Notes under the pieces: generated by a model | Seen by the model: the letters and a program-made list of their open reading frames with translations, nothing else | Told to the model about the DNA's origin: nothing | Databases searched by the model: none | Part shown: in pieces, positions 62,162-64,000 of the stretch | Layout of the letters: every line of letters begins with the position of its first letter | Position numbering within the stretch: the stretch's first letter is position 1 | Translations under genes and position numbers: made by a program | NCBI GenBank assembly: GCA_914767715.1 | Contig: OU612069.1 | Span: 15,123,387-15,187,386 of the forward strand | Reading direction: 5' to 3' | Source of the DNA: Membranipora membranacea | Taxonomy: Eukaryota > Bryozoa > Gymnolaemata > Cheilostomatida > Membraniporidae | Length of the DNA stretch: 64,000 nucleotides

Positions 62162-62679
62162 CTATAAAAGATGAAAGAACGTGATCATTATCTTTAGCAT
62201 ATTTGAAAGACAGGATCGTAACAGGAGAAGACAGCACTGTAACCATAAGCAAGTGACAAAAACAAAATAAAGCTCAACACAGCAAGTTGGCTTTCATTCC
62301 CATATAAGCCAAAATAAGCCAAATAAGCCAATCATAAATAAAGTGAAACCGGATACAGTTTCCAGAACATGTAAACAACAATATTAACAATTTTCTTGTT
62401 TGCAAACAAGAGGCTTCAATCTTTATTATACAAACAAGCATGTATTAATAAGCTGATCTTCTCTTCAACAATGATTCAAGGTGATCTTCTCTTCAACTTT
62501 GTTTTAGAATAGGAAAATCTTTTCTTCAATTTTATTCAAGCTAGGAAAATAAATTCTTCAACTCTAAAACACTTGATCTTCAACCTTCTGAAATACGCGG
62601 GGAGCCCCATACCTTTGCCAGGTTTGTTTGTTCAGAGGACTCAGCAAATGTGTTTGCCCTGTATCTACAACTAGGTTCT

Positions 62680-63300
62680 ATTCTATATATTACATATTTA
62701 TTCTGGTAGTATTAATAAGTCCAGGGAATATTGCCAAGAAAACAAAGATAATAAAAAAAATTTATTTCAAAAGAAAAATGCTAATTAAGTTAATTTATGT
62801 GTTTGTTTGAACATACTAGGACACACAAAGGTAAAGAAATACAGAGAATACAGGTAAATGAGATTATCGCCAATAAAAATGCTATTTCATGGAGAAATTG
62901 CAGTATCAGAATGCAAGTATTAAGAAGTAGAAAAGTTGATTCACTAAAAATGTGGCAAATGTGGCAAACTTGAAAGATTTGATATCATTGCATAGGTCTG
63001 GGGCAAGTCATTGACTAATTTGGGACCAAATTTCGTTACGGAGAACCTGTATTGTCCTTAGATAGCATCAAACCCTCACTTTTACCAAGCATTGTAACGC
63101 TTTTAAACTTGACAGGCACAAAGCTGGCGTAAATAATTTGGACCAATTCGTTTATCATTTAAAAAAAATTAAAAGGTATACATAATGATATCGCTTGCTT
63201 ATAAAATGAATATTGTACCCTAGCCTTGTCTCAAATTTTGGGCAATTTTAATTTAATGATTTTTGAGCATCGGTTCTTGATTCTAAGAATGTCTTTATTA
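62680..63300 (-). mobile_element. LINE 3' end, late-RT region plus UTR
   Basis: The minus strand reads FSVTKFGPKLVNDLPQTY followed by ISNLSSLPHLPHF and a stop. This is the FGPKLWNxLP-type block near the end of many non-LTR RT ORFs. The UTR (62690-62880) is shared with 52030-52250. Upstream sequence to about 63240 is RT-like but broken. Confidence 0.65.
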
Positions 63301-64000
63301 ATTGATTGATAAGATAAATAAAGATGTGGTGCATACTATTCAAGGCTCGGTTTTATTAACCCTATATACCAGACTGCAGCTAGGGATTCATTTAACATGA
63401 TATATCACATTTTAAAACTTTTTAGTATTGTATTCGTGATCATGTCTAATTGGTTATTTTCTCAGTTGAAAGCTCCCAAATGTTTGACGCAGCGACCTCT
63501 GGAAGTTCATTTTGGGGCAAAAAGTATCGTTTTTAAATTGAGCCCTCTGTGGCTTGTTTTTGAGGTATTTGATTAGTTTATACTTTTACCATATAGAGGA
63601 GGCATGGCACTAACATGAGGAGTGACATTCTAGTGGAACGTTATGATTTCAGGCCTTCTGTCTTCGAGACTTGAAATTGATTTATGCGATAGTAATAGGG
63701 CCATTTCTGGCCCCTCATTACATGCGACCCGAATAATGCAGAAACTAAAACTTCCAATTTATTAAACCATTTTGGTCTTGTACTGTCACTTCCATCAATA
63801 ATCTTACCAGCTAACAGATCCTGGTTGTCAAAACTGTAACAGATAATAATCTAGCTAATCTAACTAAATTAGGTCAAAGTTTTCCAGCCAAAATTCAGAA
63901 ATTCAGAAAGATGTCAGTCAAATTTGTTGTCAGCATGATGAACAGCAGGAGATTGTCTAGGTTTTGATTGAAGTGATTGTTGATTATGGCTTTACATCTT
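63301..64000. other. No recognised feature
   Basis: AT-rich sequence without a supported ORF, RNA or repeat that I can define within this window. Confidence 0.5.

Noticed and set aside
45222-62611. Possible 17-kb transposon (Maverick-like) bounded by the inverted 21-mer
   Set aside because: The interval contains collagen exons and unrelated repeats, with no capsid, polymerase or integrase genes.
1-64000. CRISPR arrays, operons, bacterial promoters
   Set aside because: The window is intron-rich animal DNA; no direct-repeat/spacer pattern exists.

Overview
This is nuclear DNA from an animal. Coding regions are split by GT-AG introns of about 0.2-4 kb. The sequence is AT-rich, and the spacers and introns are packed with small transposons, LINE 3' ends and tRNA-derived repeats. 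The proteins are metazoan in type, and the introns and repeats would fit a non-bilaterian or other marine invertebrate. The sequence alone does not let me name the phylum.

Layout. (1) 1963-18301, minus: a complete 20-exon gene for gamma-tubulin complex component 3 (GCP3, about 936 aa). Its introns hold a tRNA-Thr(AGT) gene, LINE 3' ends and a CAG microsatellite. (2) 20250-27194, plus: an 8-exon CCR4-NOT deadenylase of the CNOT7/CNOT8 (CAF1) type, about 387 aa, with all catalytic residues and an unusual N-terminal extension of about 90 aa. It is head-to-head with GCP3, about 1.9 kb apart. (3) 29212-31813, minus: a 5-exon type II membrane protein with a coiled-coil stalk and a C-type lectin domain carrying an EPN motif, tail-to-tail with CNOT7. 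(4) 31814-44427: no host gene recognised; a transposon graveyard. It holds a near-perfect 144-bp hairpin, a LINE relic, tRNA-like palindromic elements, a foldback element, a hAT-like element with an exact 8-bp target duplication, minisatellites, and a 3.5-kb P-element/THAP9-like transposon with 228-bp terminal repeats whose transposase is broken by a nested palindromic element. (5) 44428-51277, minus: a 5-exon type II transmembrane collagen ending in Gly-X-Y repeats, with three further mobile elements in its introns. (6) 51278-60260: mostly non-coding, with a few weak candidate exons, a SINE, MITEs, and a 405-bp tandem array of a tRNA-derived repeat. (7) 60279-62161, minus: a decayed gene of an unrecognised family with two in-frame stops and two frame changes. 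(8) 62680-63300, minus: a LINE relic.

The host genes have unrelated jobs: microtubule nucleation at centrosomes, mRNA deadenylation, sugar or cell-surface recognition, and cell-surface matrix. Nothing suggests they form one pathway. The most informative part of the window is the mobile DNA: at least four non-autonomous element types with readable ends, and a nested palindromic family that carries tRNA-like promoter boxes.
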